NCBI RefSeq assembly: GCF_019308285.1
Contig: NZ_WWEM01000012.1
Coordinates: 62,001 to 126,000, forward strand
Reading direction: 5' to 3'
DNA length: 64,000 nucleotides
DNA from: Flavobacterium quisquiliarum
GTDB lineage: Bacteria > Bacteroidota > Bacteroidia > Flavobacteriales > Flavobacteriaceae
In this document: positions 10,901 to 19,669 of the stretch, piece after piece
Layout: every line of letters begins with the position of its first letter
Numbering within the stretch: the first letter of the stretch is position 1
Program-made: the position numbers and the translations under genes
Notes under the pieces: model-generated
The model's input: only the letters and a program-made list of their open reading frames with translations
Databases searched by the model: none
What the model was told of the DNA's origin: nothing

Positions 10901-13900
10901 GTTGGCATTGCTAAATTATTGGCAAATTTAGTCTTATCGTTTGCTTTTACTGTTAAGGTTGCTTTTCCTACAGTTAGAACAAAAGTCTTTTCTGTTGGCG
11001 CATAACTTTCATTACCAGACTGAGTGATTGTAATAGTAGATGTACCCGTATTTAGTATCTGAATTTTACCATCTTTAATAACAGCAACATTCACGTTACT
11101 ACTTTTAGTATAAGTTAATGGTAAACCACTGCCAACTGTTGCTGACGGATGAATAAAATCTAAATCTCCATAGATTTTTGCTACGTCATCAGCTGTAATG
11201 TTTTGAACTGTTCGCAATTCTTCTGCACCAACATCAATAGTTCCTGATAAACGGCTATATCCGTTGATATCATAAGTTGACAGACTATTAAAAGTGTAGT
11301 ATGAATTTTGTCCTTTATCTTTTGCGTAACTGTCTTCTCTTAACGCTCTAGTATTTGTTTTAAATATTGCATCAAAAGTAACGGTCGCACCATTGTTATA
11401 AATACCTTCTGTTATGTTATCATCTTTTTGAACAATACTATTATAAGAAACTATTCCGCTGGAAACCCCTTTGTTGTTATTCATGTATATAGAATTGTAC
11501 AATGAGGTTACAGAATTTGTAAGATTGACAATTGCTGGAGCATCTCCATTGTTTCCGGATATCGATCTATTATCTGTAATGGTACAGTTATATAATTTTG
11601 GATTACTATTATTAACACTGTACATAGCCGAGCCATATCCATAATATCCGGCATTCCCAGCTTCGTTTCCATCGACTCCAACTTTATTATTGGTAATAAT
11701 ACAGTTTATAAGTACTGGATTACTGTTATCGTTGTATATTCCGCCACCATATGTTCTGCTTAAATAGTAAGGGAAAGGAAACAATGAATTATCCTTAATT
11801 ATACAGTTCACAATAGTAGGAGAACTATTTTTATTATAAATACCTCCTCCTTCATAAGCAATATTAGCAGAAGACCCTCCGATCGTGAATCCATCAATAA
11901 TGTCGGTATTAGTTAATCCATTATCATTGTTTTCGATTACCCTGTTTCCTCTGGCTCCCTGAACAAGAATAGTCTCCGCAAATTTTCTTTTATGAGAAAG
12001 TGTGGTAACACCTTTATCCGGATCAAAACCTCCGTACATATTAACGCCCTTAAGCATATAAAAACTCTTGTTATCTACAGACGTATACTGCCCAACAGAT
12101 ACAAACATTTTCGTTGCTTTAGTTGCACTTGTGCTTGAATTAATTATTCTTGCTATTTCCAGCGCATCTCTAACTTCTCCAAGAGCATTATTCCAGGATG
12201 TTCCATTACCTGTTGCTCCTTTTTTAACGTATAAAGTACCATCCGTTAGGGTAATATCTGGTTCAATTCTTAAATTACCATTAGTGTATGTAATATTATA
12301 CTTAGAAGATGCATATCCTGACGGAATTATGATGTAATTAGTACCTATGTTAGTAGCGTCTACAGCAGTTCCGCCATACGTCAGAGTTCCTGTTAAACTA
12401 TTATCCGGAGTATCCGCAAAAACAAACCCGGAATAAGACACCGTGAATCCGGTAAATTTAGCACCATCCTGAATTTTAACTTTATTATCTGCACTTACAG
12501 TTAACACTCCTTTATCTACGGTTAACAAGAAACTCCCGCTAACAGCATCATATTCAGTAGTATTACCTGGTTGATTTACTGTTATAGTCGCTGTTCCAAC
12601 ATTTAAGATTTTAATTTTACCATTTTCAATTGTAGCGACAGCATTATTATTAGAAGATGTATACTCTAATGGTAATCCGCTTGATGCAGTACCGTGTGTA
12701 AATGGCTCATCTCCGTATTTTTTTGTAAGAGCAGCCGCTGTTATGGTTTGAACTTTATTTCTCTCAAAAGCTCCCATATCTACAGTTGTATCAATAATAC
12801 GGGATTTGCCTTTTAAATCTTTGGTTGGTAAAATCAAGTTAGCTACATTATTTTTACCTGTATTTAGAGCAGGACTGGTAGTTGATAACGAATAATTCGT
12901 ATCAAAAACTGCAGTTGTGCCGGTAACATTGCCTATACCTTGTATCAAACTGTTTTCATAAGAAGGATTACTGGCATTATTAACAATGTCTGTACTATTT
13001 TTTACACTAATTGTATTTACAATTCTTGCAGAAGAACCATTTGCATTATACAATGCCGCTCCTTGCGCACCAGTGTTATCCGCTATAGTAGCATTAAGAA
13101 GTGTAGGCAACGATGAATTGTTGTACATAGACGCACCATTTGGCGCTGTATTGCTAATAATTAAGCAGTTAGTCCATGTTGTATTGGCGCTTTCATTATA
13201 TACTGCACCTCCGTTTGCAGCAGCATTATTTGCTCTGATGATACAGTTTTCAAATTTTGCCGTAACATTTTTATTGTATATACCACCTCCATTAGCGGCA
13301 TTACCATTCGTAATTGTAAAACCGTTCAAAAGAGCATTGCTGGTTAAGCCATTGCCATCATTTTTAATAACCGAAGCATTATTTCCTCGTAAAATACTTC
13401 CATCGTTTAAATTACCGGTAATACGCTGATGTGTTAGATTTGTAATAGCATTATCAGGGTCAAATCCACCATATATTTCTATATTTTTAGGCATTATGTA
13501 TGACTTTCCTGAAGCCGGTTGATAGGTTCCCTTAGCTACAAATATTTTTTTAACCTTTTTAGGATCATTATCATCTGTATGTACGGAGTTAATATTAGAA
13601 GCTCTTGTTAAAGCAACTTCCAAATTACTTAAGGCGCTATTCCATGAAGTACCATCTCCGTTTCCGTTTTGTTTTACATATAAAATGTTATCATTTAAAA
13701 TTAAATTCGATTTAATTTCTAATGTTCCTTCTTCATACAAAACGGTGTATTTAGTAGAAGTAATTCCTTGAGGAATAATTTTATAAATACCCGGCTCAGT
13801 TGCAGTAGCGGCATCACCTGAAAAAGCAAGAGTTCCAGAAATACTATTTGCCTGACTATCACCAGACTCAAACCCTGAATACGTTACAGTATAATTACTA

Positions 13901-16900
13901 TTTCCGTAAACATTTCCATCAAATACTTTTACTTTATTAATAGCTTTAATTGTAAGCGGTATTTTGGTTACATTCACAACTACTTTAGTTCTAATACTTT
14001 CGCAATTATTAGCATTAGTTTGACTCACCCAATAAGTAGCAGAATTTTCAGATGACATATTTAAAGAAGGAACTGCTGTTAATGCTGTACCATCTTTTTC
14101 TTGTGTATACCATTTTAAATTACTCCCGTTTACCACAATTTTAGCTCCAGATTGGCCAATAATAAAATTTTGCGGAGACTGTGCAGTTGGAGCCTCTGTA
14201 GAACTTATCGACACCGTAACACTTGCTCTATCACTCTCACAACTATTAACCGTTTGACTTGCGTAATAGGTATTACCAGAAACTAAAGCTGTATTACTTG
14301 CCAACGGACTTCCTCCTACAGCCTGACTATACCATTTAATGTTTGAACCTGTTGCTTTTAAATCGTTTACAATAGCTTCATTACAAAAAGATTGTGCTGC
14401 AACAACAGTCGGTATTGTTTTGCCAGACGCACCCAATTCATTTTCATAAGCACCAATATCAATGGTACTTACTTTTCTATTCTTTCCTGCAAAATCGGTA
14501 TTTGGGTATTCACTTGTATATAATGAATTATTCCCTTTATTTATTATGGAACTACAGCCTGTTAAATTAAAATTATAATTGGCAGCATCAGCAAAATAAG
14601 GGTTCGTTTCGCGAATATTATTGTTTTTATTCACAAATTTATTTTGATTATCGTACCTGAAAGAATTATTCTGAACATCGGCAGAAGTATTTGAACCGTT
14701 AAGTTCTTCAAGAATATTATTGTAGAGCTTTACTTTTTTACTAAACGTGTAAATACTATAACCAGGTTTCTCATTCCAAACAGTGTTATTTATAAAATCG
14801 ACAGTTGAATTATCATAAAAAACAGCTGTAAAACTTTCATTTCCTGTGAAAACATTATTATAGAATTTATTTACACCTTCAATCACGGCAATGATACAGC
14901 CTGATTGTCCGTTACTATCTAGGGTTCCAACATTATTTTTAACGGTATTGTTGAAAAATTGGCTTTTCTTATACGTTTCAACATCTAAAACAGCCCCTAC
15001 ATTAGATTTATTTCCAACAAATGAATTAGTATGTATATCAGCTGTAATTATGTTCGCTAATAATATTCCCCCACCTCTTTCAACAGCATTGTTGCTTTCG
15101 AAATTGTTGTTGTTTATAGTTACCTTAGCAGTAACATTATCCCCAATGGCATTGGCATATATTGCCCCTCCAAATTTGGTAGCAGTATTGGTATTGAAAG
15201 TATTATTATTAATAACAGAATTAACTGTAATCGTTTCAAAATTAATTGCACCTCCAAATTTAGTAGCAGTATTTCCCGTAAATATATTATTAGAAATCTT
15301 AATATTATTATCATTAGCAGATACTACAGCACCTCCAAATCCAGAAACAGAATAACTGCTTGTATCTGTAACACTATTTCCTGTAAATGTATTTCCGTTT
15401 AAAGTAGTTACGTTTTTGTTTTCAAGTAAACACATAGCACCTCCTAACAAAGAACTATTTCCTGAAAATGTGTTTCCTGAAAAAGTAATACCATTTGTTT
15501 GAACTATAAACGTTCCTCCTCCTATACTTTTTAAAGCTTTGTTATTACTAAAATTATTTGATGTTAGTTCTGCATTTATAACTTTGCGAAGCATAATAGC
15601 TCCTCCACCTCCAGCAATTGTAGTAGAAGCCTCCATCAAAGCGTTGTTACCGGTAAATGCACTATTCGTAATTTTAAGATTACGTATATTTTCGTCAGCA
15701 TAAATAGCACCTGCAACATCTGCACTATTGTTATCAAAAGTACAATTATTGACAATCCTCGATGACGAATTATCCTGACTCACTTTTTCAATATAAATAG
15801 CCCCGCCATAGCCGGTACCAGTCTTAATTTTATTCGCCAGGTTATTACTAAATGTTACATTACTTAGATTTAAAAGTTTTCCATCTAAATCAGAAATAGC
15901 TCCCCCCAGAGGCGCGCTGTTATTATTAAAATTTCCTCCTGTAATAGTCAAATAACTAGCACTGGAGTTAATTGCACCACCATTATCTGTCGCTATGTTA
16001 TTAGTAAACGTACAGTTATTAAGAGTGGCATGAGCACCTTCCTGTAAGCATATTGCCGCACCGGTTATTCCTTTATTATTTTTAAATGTTACATTTTCTA
16101 ATGTCAAAGCGCCTTTAATATTGTATATAGCACCTCCATTACTTTTTGGGTAAGAAGTGTTAAGTATTTCCGTTATTGTCATGTCTCCTCCCGGAACTGA
16201 AGGTATGCCAGGTAAGCCACTAAATCCTGCCAATTGCAAACCAAATGAAGCATAATTGTAATAAGGGCTTTCTGTCATTGAAACAAACCAATCCGGGTAT
16301 TTGTCTTTGATATTATCATTAATAGAGTTTCCTTTAGTTTCTGTAGATATTTTATAAAAGTCCCATATATCAGCTCTTCCATCACTAATGGTTAGACCGT
16401 TTAAATAGTAATTCTCATTCTCTTCAAGAGCATAAATCAGTATAACATGATGTGCGTAGTTTCCACCACCTAGATTTCCACTAAGTATGGTTTCATTTAC
16501 AGTAATGTTTCTTTGAGAAAGATTTGTTTCATTACCAATAAAACCACCATATAATTGTACCCCTTTTTTTAGCCCAAAAGTGTTGTTCCTGTCCTGTGCA
16601 CTGTTGTTTGGTGCTAAAGCAACTTTAGGAGTGTATGTTCCTCTGGCAATCCATATTTGAGTACCACTGTCAGATGAACTAATCACTTTCTGTAAGTTGT
16701 CAGAAGCATTATTCCAAGAACTTCCGTCTTTATTTCCAGAACCATTTACAGTTACATATTTTATTGTTTGAGATTGTAATAAAACAGTAAAGAAAAAGAA
16801 ACAAGTTACAAGCGTGTACCTTGACAAATTGGGTTGCTTTCTAAAAAGCCTAAGATCTTTCGTTTTCTCCAGACAGAAATGCCATATAAAAACTAAAGAC

Positions 16901-16929
16901 TTTAAAATCAATAAGTAGTTTTTTTCCAT
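4921..16929 (-). CDS. Giant T9SS-secreted surface protein with beta-helix, MBG and YDG repeats
   Basis: 4002 residues in one uninterrupted frame. An unusually long N-terminus (about 37 residues) precedes the signal-peptide core (TCFFFFTVLLQSQT). Four right-handed beta-helix blocks follow, each opening with a (L)YVK/TxxGxGxGxxW-type motif (about residues 55-830, 1082-1385, 1563-1905, 2083-2443); the first is rich in NxFxxNxAxxGGAI rungs. Between them are two Ig-like domains with Cys (about 838-990) and Big/MBG-type modules. Then come four YTYDG-type repeats (2522-2803), two YDG domains (2806-2986), ten MBG_2-like KVYG repeats (2988-3756), a Big-like and an Ig-like domain, and a type A T9SS sorting domain (about 3920-4002, IRIYPNPV to the end). 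It is expected to be exported by the Por system and attached to or released from the surface. An adhesin role is inferred; no enzyme residues were recognised. Confidence 0.85.
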   Translation of the reverse strand: MEKNYLLILKSLVFIWHFCLEKTKDLRLFRKQPNLSRYTLVTCFFFFTVLLQSQTIKYVTVNGSGNKDGSSWNNASDNLQKVISSSDSGTQIWIARGTYTPKVALAPNNSAQDRNNTFGLKKGVQLYGGFIGNETNLSQRNITVNETILSGNLGGGNYAHHVILIYALEENENYYLNGLTISDGRADIWDFYKISTETKGNSINDNIKDKYPDWFVSMTESPYYNYASFGLQLAGFSGLPGIPSVPGGDMTITEILNTSYPKSNGGAIYNIKGALTLENVTFKNNKGITGAAICLQEGAHATLNNCTFTNNIATDNGGAINSSASYLTITGGNFNNNSAPLGGAISDLDGKLLNLSNVTFSNNLANKIKTGTGYGGAIYIEKVSQDNSSSRIVNNCTFDNNSADVAGAIYADENIRNLKITNSAFTGNNALMEASTTIAGGGGAIMLRKVINAELTSNNFSNNKALKSIGGGTFIVQTNGITFSGNTFSGNSSLLGGAMCLLENKNVTTLNGNTFTGNSVTDTSSYSVSGFGGAVVSANDNNIKISNNIFTGNTATKFGGAINFETITVNSVINNNTFNTNTATKFGGAIYANAIGDNVTAKVTINNNNFESNNAVERGGGILLANIITADIHTNSFVGNKSNVGAVLDVETYKKSQFFNNTVKNNVGTLDSNGQSGCIIAVIEGVNKFYNNVFTGNESFTAVFYDNSTVDFINNTVWNEKPGYSIYTFSKKVKLYNNILEELNGSNTSADVQNNSFRYDNQNKFVNKNNNIRETNPYFADAANYNFNLTGCSSIINKGNNSLYTSEYPNTDFAGKNRKVSTIDIGAYENELGASGKTIPTVVAAQSFCNEAIVNDLKATGSNIKWYSQAVGGSPLASNTALVSGNTYYASQTVNSCESDRASVTVSISSTEAPTAQSPQNFIIGQSGAKIVVNGSNLKWYTQEKDGTALTAVPSLNMSSENSATYWVSQTNANNCESIRTKVVVNVTKIPLTIKAINKVKVFDGNVYGNSNYTVTYSGFESGDSQANSISGTLAFSGDAATATEPGIYKIIPQGITSTKYTVLYEEGTLEIKSNLILNDNILYVKQNGNGDGTSWNSALSNLEVALTRASNINSVHTDDNDPKKVKKIFVAKGTYQPASGKSYIMPKNIEIYGGFDPDNAITNLTHQRITGNLNDGSILRGNNASVIKNDGNGLTSNALLNGFTITNGNAANGGGIYNKNVTAKFENCIIRANNAAANGGAVYNESANTTWTNCLIISNTAPNGASMYNNSSLPTLLNATIADNTGAQGAALYNANGSSARIVNTISVKNSTDIVNNASNPSYENSLIQGIGNVTGTTAVFDTNYSLSTTSPALNTGKNNVANLILPTKDLKGKSRIIDTTVDMGAFERNKVQTITAAALTKKYGDEPFTHGTASSGLPLEYTSSNNNAVATIENGKIKILNVGTATITVNQPGNTTEYDAVSGSFLLTVDKGVLTVSADNKVKIQDGAKFTGFTVSYSGFVFADTPDNSLTGTLTYGGTAVDATNIGTNYIIIPSGYASSKYNITYTNGNLRIEPDITLTDGTLYVKKGATGNGTSWNNALGEVRDALEIARIINSSTSATKATKMFVSVGQYTSVDNKSFYMLKGVNMYGGFDPDKGVTTLSHKRKFAETILVQGARGNRVIENNDNGLTNTDIIDGFTIGGSSANIAYEGGGIYNKNSSPTIVNCIIKDNSLFPFPYYLSRTYGGGIYNDNSNPVLINCIITNNKVGVDGNEAGNAGYYGYGSAMYSVNNSNPKLYNCTITDNRSISGNNGDAPAIVNLTNSVTSLYNSIYMNNNKGVSSGIVSYNSIVQKDDNITEGIYNNGATVTFDAIFKTNTRALREDSYAKDKGQNSYYTFNSLSTYDINGYSRLSGTIDVGAEELRTVQNITADDVAKIYGDLDFIHPSATVGSGLPLTYTKSSNVNVAVIKDGKIQILNTGTSTITITQSGNESYAPTEKTFVLTVGKATLTVKANDKTKFANNLAMPTADYDVNYTGFVNGDDRTKLTGSLTYSGNAVGKTEVGIYTDGIVPGGLSSNNYSFIYAAGTLKIVPNTKLTNNILYVKQGTVGGDGSTWELALNDLSLALRHATILNNNTPNTVNKIYVAKGTYTPKYSARDNSNFIDEGRDNSFLLLDGVKLYGGFDGNITDESLTDRRIQENKTILDGQSIINHIITVSNSTGNNEIDGFSIVKGAAASAAHATEGTVTINGKAITREYGGGIRVHSSNLIVKNCILSENTSGFRAGGMYVTDNSNVSIYNTLFYSNSAYHAGATGTSIGVNAATVKIVNVTFGDDITNASHLFTIGASNLEVFNAAFRDTPGNNDINREGGTVTIKNSLLSKAQSSYTSMTLANNFYAQPADFVDANAFNFALKTTSAAVNKGDNTLYDTVIGGSKDIAGNTRFQSTTIDMGCYESKVMQTITADDITKKYTDADFVIGTASSGLSALTYSSGNTNVASITKDNKIHIVGVGQATITVAQNGDEIYAPATKSFKLTVGKGDFSATLQPETYTYDGAAKYLNVSALPAGATVSYEGNGQINAGDYIVKAIINGGEYYNDITLSNTLKINKKDLLGISFPSNTFTYDGFDKHPDVSGTLPEGVSVVYSNTQKNAGVYNNVKATISGSNYNTFELTTSMTINKTDLPSGIFLLEKEEVYDGTPKRLSIDGVLPDGATVTYTNNDNINVGSYNVTVNINGGINYNNKQLIAKLTIVKGNLTDNFVLASNTFTYDGSEKSLAIQGSLPNQVSVNYTNNNKIEVGTYRVYAVLSKPNYNDKVVEADLIIEPKTINAVVQGEISKVYNANAVIALNANNFALEGVVAGDNVLVDNPAAGDLDNKNVGVNKQVTINNLKLSGTASKNYVLSATTLVANIAEVKLKEIEVSLKGNATKIFDGTTNAVLTAANFEITGIEVNENVTVSNSSSGAYDTKNVGTNKTITVENLTISGNDVSNYILNSQTVSGQIGEITSKTITVTADASQAKVYGAVEPALTYTVAPALVTGDSFTGTLERITGENVGTYKIAQGTLSAGANYSLTYVANDFKITAKPITVTVDDSQTKVYGATDPALTYSVSPSLVGNDVFSGVLERITGENVGTYAIGQGTLTAGTNYAITYIGKDFAITAKTITVTADSQTKVYGENDAALTYSFTPALKSGDAFTGTLSRVSGENIGNYAITKGSLSAGSNYSVNYIGGDYTITPKAITVTTNASQTKVYGTTDPVFSYSVSPALVGNDTFTGALSREVGQNIGTYAIKQGSLSAGANYTMTFESKDFEITPKEITVTANALQTKIYGDADPVFAYTSSEALVTGDTFSGSLSRVNGENVGTYTYTIGSLTAGSNYVVTLVGSNTFAITAKPITVTADASQIKVYGTTDPILTYSVSPGLVGNDTFSGVLERAIGENVGTYSIGQGTLTAGTNYAITYTGKDFEITAKTIAVTADSQTKVYGDNDAALTYSFTPALENGDSFTGTLSRVSGENVGIYAIGQGTLSAGSNYAINYTSKDYAITVKPITVTTDASQKKVYGTTDPVLTYAVSPALVGNDTFTGALERTIGENVGSYAIKQGDLSVGSNYTITFESKDFEITPREITVTADASQTKVYGDADSVFTYTSSETLLTGNTFSGNLSRANGENVGTYTYTIGSLTAGSNYLVTLTGSDTFAITAKPITVTADAFQTKVYGTVDPALTYSVLPGLVRNDTFSGVLKRTIGENTGTYAIGLGTLTAGNNYSITYNGKDFEITKADQVITWNQTLVSNCEGATTSILTATSNSGLPISYVSSNENVVTISNDELIFNNPGSGTVSASQAGNNNYNAAETIVLPVLNSQPNLIKQQFDNVIFFDNSSKEFKSYTWYKDGILVVGQTLQYYKEVGGLNGTYYAVATKLDGTVITSCPLTISSTGTLETIRIYPNPVRPNASYQLITNLEAAKMINARVEVFGISGSLVDQKSTNENETTLLAPAVEGIYIVRMTLANGKTFTKNLLVKN
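5650..7985 (-). repeat. Ten MBG_2-coding repeats with a 924-bp higher-order period
   Basis: Inside the giant gene, ten consecutive units of about 77 codons each carry a (S)QxKVYGxxDxxLTY core. Units fall into four recurring subtypes: TDPxLTYSVSP, NDAALTYSFTP, TTDPVxxYxVSP and DADxVFxYTSSE. In protein order these read as a single unit, then ABCD, ABCD, A. Equivalent bases of the A units lie at 7685, 6761 and 5837, exactly 924 bp (308 codons) apart twice. This shows a four-unit block was duplicated as a whole and has since kept its frame and length. Confidence 0.85.
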
Positions 16930-16992
16930 AAAAAGTAAGTAATAAAATTGATTTATATAGTTTGGTTATTTGTGAAACTGTTATTTACAGCG

Positions 16993-17217
16993 TTAGCTTA
17001 AACTGTAAATTTTAGATACATTTAATGAGAAGGAAATTTTTTCATTAAAGACTGCCTGTCTGACATTCGTTTTAAATAATTCTTTATCCAAACTAAACAT
17101 CTTCTTAGAAGTTTGAAAAGAAGTCAGACACTCAACAATATTTCTAAGACATGAAATATTGGTGTTTTGAAAGGTTATAGATGAACTAAAGCACATCAAA
17201 AATAATGGTAGATACAT
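16993..17217 (-). CDS. Possible small secreted peptide, unrecognised
   Basis: A 74-codon frame from the ATG ending at 17217, with a hydrophobic start (MYLPLFLMCFSSSITF) and two cysteines shortly after. It lies 63 bases upstream of the giant gene on the same strand. No family is recognised. The frame may simply be part of the giant gene's leader region. Confidence 0.2.
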   Translation of the reverse strand: MYLPLFLMCFSSSITFQNTNISCLRNIVECLTSFQTSKKMFSLDKELFKTNVRQAVFNEKISFSLNVSKIYSLS

Positions 17218-17613
17218 TTTTTTCAAGTAGGATTAAGTTTATTTGTTCTATGGAGGACTAAGATTAAATGGGGCGCTCAATATATACCTCAAAACTAAAA
17301 ATATCTTCGTTTATCACCCTATTTAATAGGGTGGACAAAAAAGAGACATTTTTAAATGGCTATGCATTTTAGTCTACAAATTGTCTTTTTAAAAAAACGC
17401 CAACCTTATAATCAACTCATATTTAGTTATCAAATAAAATGCAAATCATGTCAAACTAAATTTTATCTGGTAATACCGATTCTGAACGTCTTTTCGGTTA
17501 AAAAAATAAAAAATACAACTTATGCTTATCTGTAAATTATATAAGAAATACCGTATAAACATATAAGTATTAAACCAGATGATTTTATAAATTTAAAGTT
17601 TAATCTACCTGTC
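17218..17613. other. Divergent intergenic region with a perfect inverted repeat
   Basis: About 400 AT-rich bases separate the leftward giant-protein unit from the rightward hybrid kinase, so promoters for both should lie here. The only clear structure is a perfect 9-bp inverted repeat, CACCCTATT-t-AATAGGGTG, at 17315-17333. It has no T tract for a leftward transcript and may be a protein-binding site. I could not assign Bacteroidota -33/-7 elements with confidence. Confidence 0.45.
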
Positions 17614-19617
17614 ATGAGAAATGCCCCTTTATCCATGCCTCATACTGAATCCGAACGTTTAGACATCTTAAGACGTTACAGCAATATGCTGGAAACACTT
17701 CCCGGATATGCTTTTGATGATGCCACTTCTTTGGTATCCTACATCTGCAGTGTACCGATTGCCTATATTGCTTTTATAGACGAAAATCGCCAGTGGTTCA
17801 AATCTGAGATAGGTCTTGGATTTTCTCCTGTACCTCGTGAGATTACTTTCAGCCGTTATACCATAATGGATTCTTCTCTTGTTGAAATCCATGATACGTT
17901 GCTCAGCGAACGTTTTAAAGATGATTCTGACGTTAAAGGAGGTCTAAAAATAAGATTCTATGCCGGAATGCCTTTAATTACTCCCGAAGGTTACGTTGTC
18001 GGAGTTTTATGCGCTGCCGATCATCAACCTCGCACTCTAAATGAAAACCAAAGAAGAGCGCTTCATATTGTAGCACGCCATGTTATCACAACCTTAGAAC
18101 TTGGTATAAAAAACAACGAACTACTTGGGCAGAAAAAAATTGCAGAAAGTGCCATTTTGGCCAAGGAATCTTTTCTAGCCAATATGAGTCACGAAATCAG
18201 AACCCCTCTTAATGCTATTATTGGATTTACTGAGCTTCTGGCAGGAACCAAACTCGATAAACAACAACAGGTATTTGTACAAGATGTACAGACGGCAGGA
18301 GAAAATCTTCTGTTAATCGTAAATGACATACTCGATCTATCCAAAATTGAGTCAGGTGGACTTTCACTTGAATTACAACCTTTCAATTTAAAGAAATCAT
18401 TACGACATGTATATGACCTGCTAAAGGTAAAAGTTCCTCATGGTGTCGAATTCAACTTGTTTCTGGATGCCGAGCTCCCTGAGATCATCACAGGCGATCA
18501 AGGCAGATTGAATCAGATCATGGTGAATTTGGCAGGAAACGCGCTTAAATTTACAAATGAAGGTGAAGTAACTATTTCTGTTAAAAATAAAGGAGAAACA
18601 GAATATGATTATTTAATACGATTCTCTGTTAGAGATACTGGAATCGGAATTCCCAAAGAACATCTTGACAGCATCTTCGAACGATTTAGACAAGGTCAGG
18701 AAGGCATTACAAGAAAATTTGGAGGAACTGGTCTGGGACTAAGTATTGTAAAAGAATTAATAGAACTGCACAATTCCAAAATACAGGTTAAAAGTCGTGA
18801 AGGAATAGGGTCAGAATTTTATTTCACAGCCGCTTATAAAAAACCAATCAATATAAAAAAGACTCCTAAAATACTTCCTGTAAATGATCTGGGCAGACTT
18901 AAAATACTATTGCTGGAAGACAATCGTTTAAACCAGAAACTGGCGCAGAACGTCATTGAAGGATTTGGATTTGAGATTGATACTGCCGAAAATGGAGATG
19001 AAGGCATAAAGCTGCTTTCTAAAAATCACTATGATTTGGTATTAATGGATCTTGAGATGCCTGTCCTTGACGGCTATCAGACAACCCGTTATATCCGTGG
19101 CGAACTCAAAAATGAGATTCCAATTATAGCCATGACAGCACATTCTCTTGCTGGTGAACAACACCGTTGTCTAAATGCAGGAATGGACGGTTATGTACCA
19201 AAACCTTTTAAACAACACGAACTTCTGGAAGCCATCAAACAAGCCTTAAAAAAAGAGAAACGTCCTTTTATTCCTTCCAAAGCCGATTTATCAGCAATTG
19301 AACAAACTGACCTTGTAAAACCTGGCTGGAAAAAAGAAGTAACCTCACAGTTTATTGAGAAAGCTCCTCTTGAAATAAAACAACTACAACAGGCTGTTTA
19401 TCAAAAAGATTTTAGACTAGTATTGCAAACCGCAGAGCAACTTCAGGTATGGCTGCATCTTTTCCTTCTAAAAAGTCTAAGTACAGAACTCTATTTTATT
19501 GAAAATCAGGCTCATAAAAAAGAATTTACTGCTGAAACTGCAAACAATCTCGATATACTTCACTGCAGCATTCAGGAAATTATAAAAGAACTGCAAAAAG
19601 AAAAAAACAGTTATTAG
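17614..19617 (+). CDS. Hybrid sensor histidine kinase/response regulator (GAF-HisKA-HATPase-REC-degenerate Hpt)
   Basis: 667 residues with no transmembrane segment, so probably cytoplasmic. A GAF-like domain (about 14-160; VPIAYIAFIDENRQWFKS) is followed by HisKA with the H-box MSHEIRTPLNAIIG (phospho-acceptor H193). The HATPase_c domain (about 300-410) has its N box at NLAGNALKF and G boxes DTGIGI and GGTGLGLS. The receiver domain (about 430-545) has ED at its start, phospho-acceptor D479 in LVLMDLEMPVLDG, and conserved T and K in AMTAH and VPKPFK. The last 110 residues look like an Hpt helical bundle, but the expected AHQLK-type histidine is replaced (TAEQLQ, E608). The ATG at 17614 is used; M8 is an alternative. 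Signal and output partner are unknown. Confidence 0.88.
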   Translation: MRNAPLSMPHTESERLDILRRYSNMLETLPGYAFDDATSLVSYICSVPIAYIAFIDENRQWFKSEIGLGFSPVPREITFSRYTIMDSSLVEIHDTLLSERFKDDSDVKGGLKIRFYAGMPLITPEGYVVGVLCAADHQPRTLNENQRRALHIVARHVITTLELGIKNNELLGQKKIAESAILAKESFLANMSHEIRTPLNAIIGFTELLAGTKLDKQQQVFVQDVQTAGENLLLIVNDILDLSKIESGGLSLELQPFNLKKSLRHVYDLLKVKVPHGVEFNLFLDAELPEIITGDQGRLNQIMVNLAGNALKFTNEGEVTISVKNKGETEYDYLIRFSVRDTGIGIPKEHLDSIFERFRQGQEGITRKFGGTGLGLSIVKELIELHNSKIQVKSREGIGSEFYFTAAYKKPINIKKTPKILPVNDLGRLKILLLEDNRLNQKLAQNVIEGFGFEIDTAENGDEGIKLLSKNHYDLVLMDLEMPVLDGYQTTRYIRGELKNEIPIIAMTAHSLAGEQHRCLNAGMDGYVPKPFKQHELLEAIKQALKKEKRPFIPSKADLSAIEQTDLVKPGWKKEVTSQFIEKAPLEIKQLQQAVYQKDFRLVLQTAEQLQVWLHLFLLKSLSTELYFIENQAHKKEFTAETANNLDILHCSIQEIIKELQKEKNSY

Positions 19618-19669
19618 CAAAAACTTTACAGGTTCCAACCTTATCTTTTTCGATAAATAGAAGTTTATT

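Noticed and set aside
12068..15355. Long plus-strand frames opposite the giant gene (12068-12337, 12986-13429, 14891-15355)
   Set aside because: They are antisense shadows of the repeat-rich coding strand, with hydrophobic composition typical of the complement of Asn/Thr-rich genes, and no recognisable motifs.
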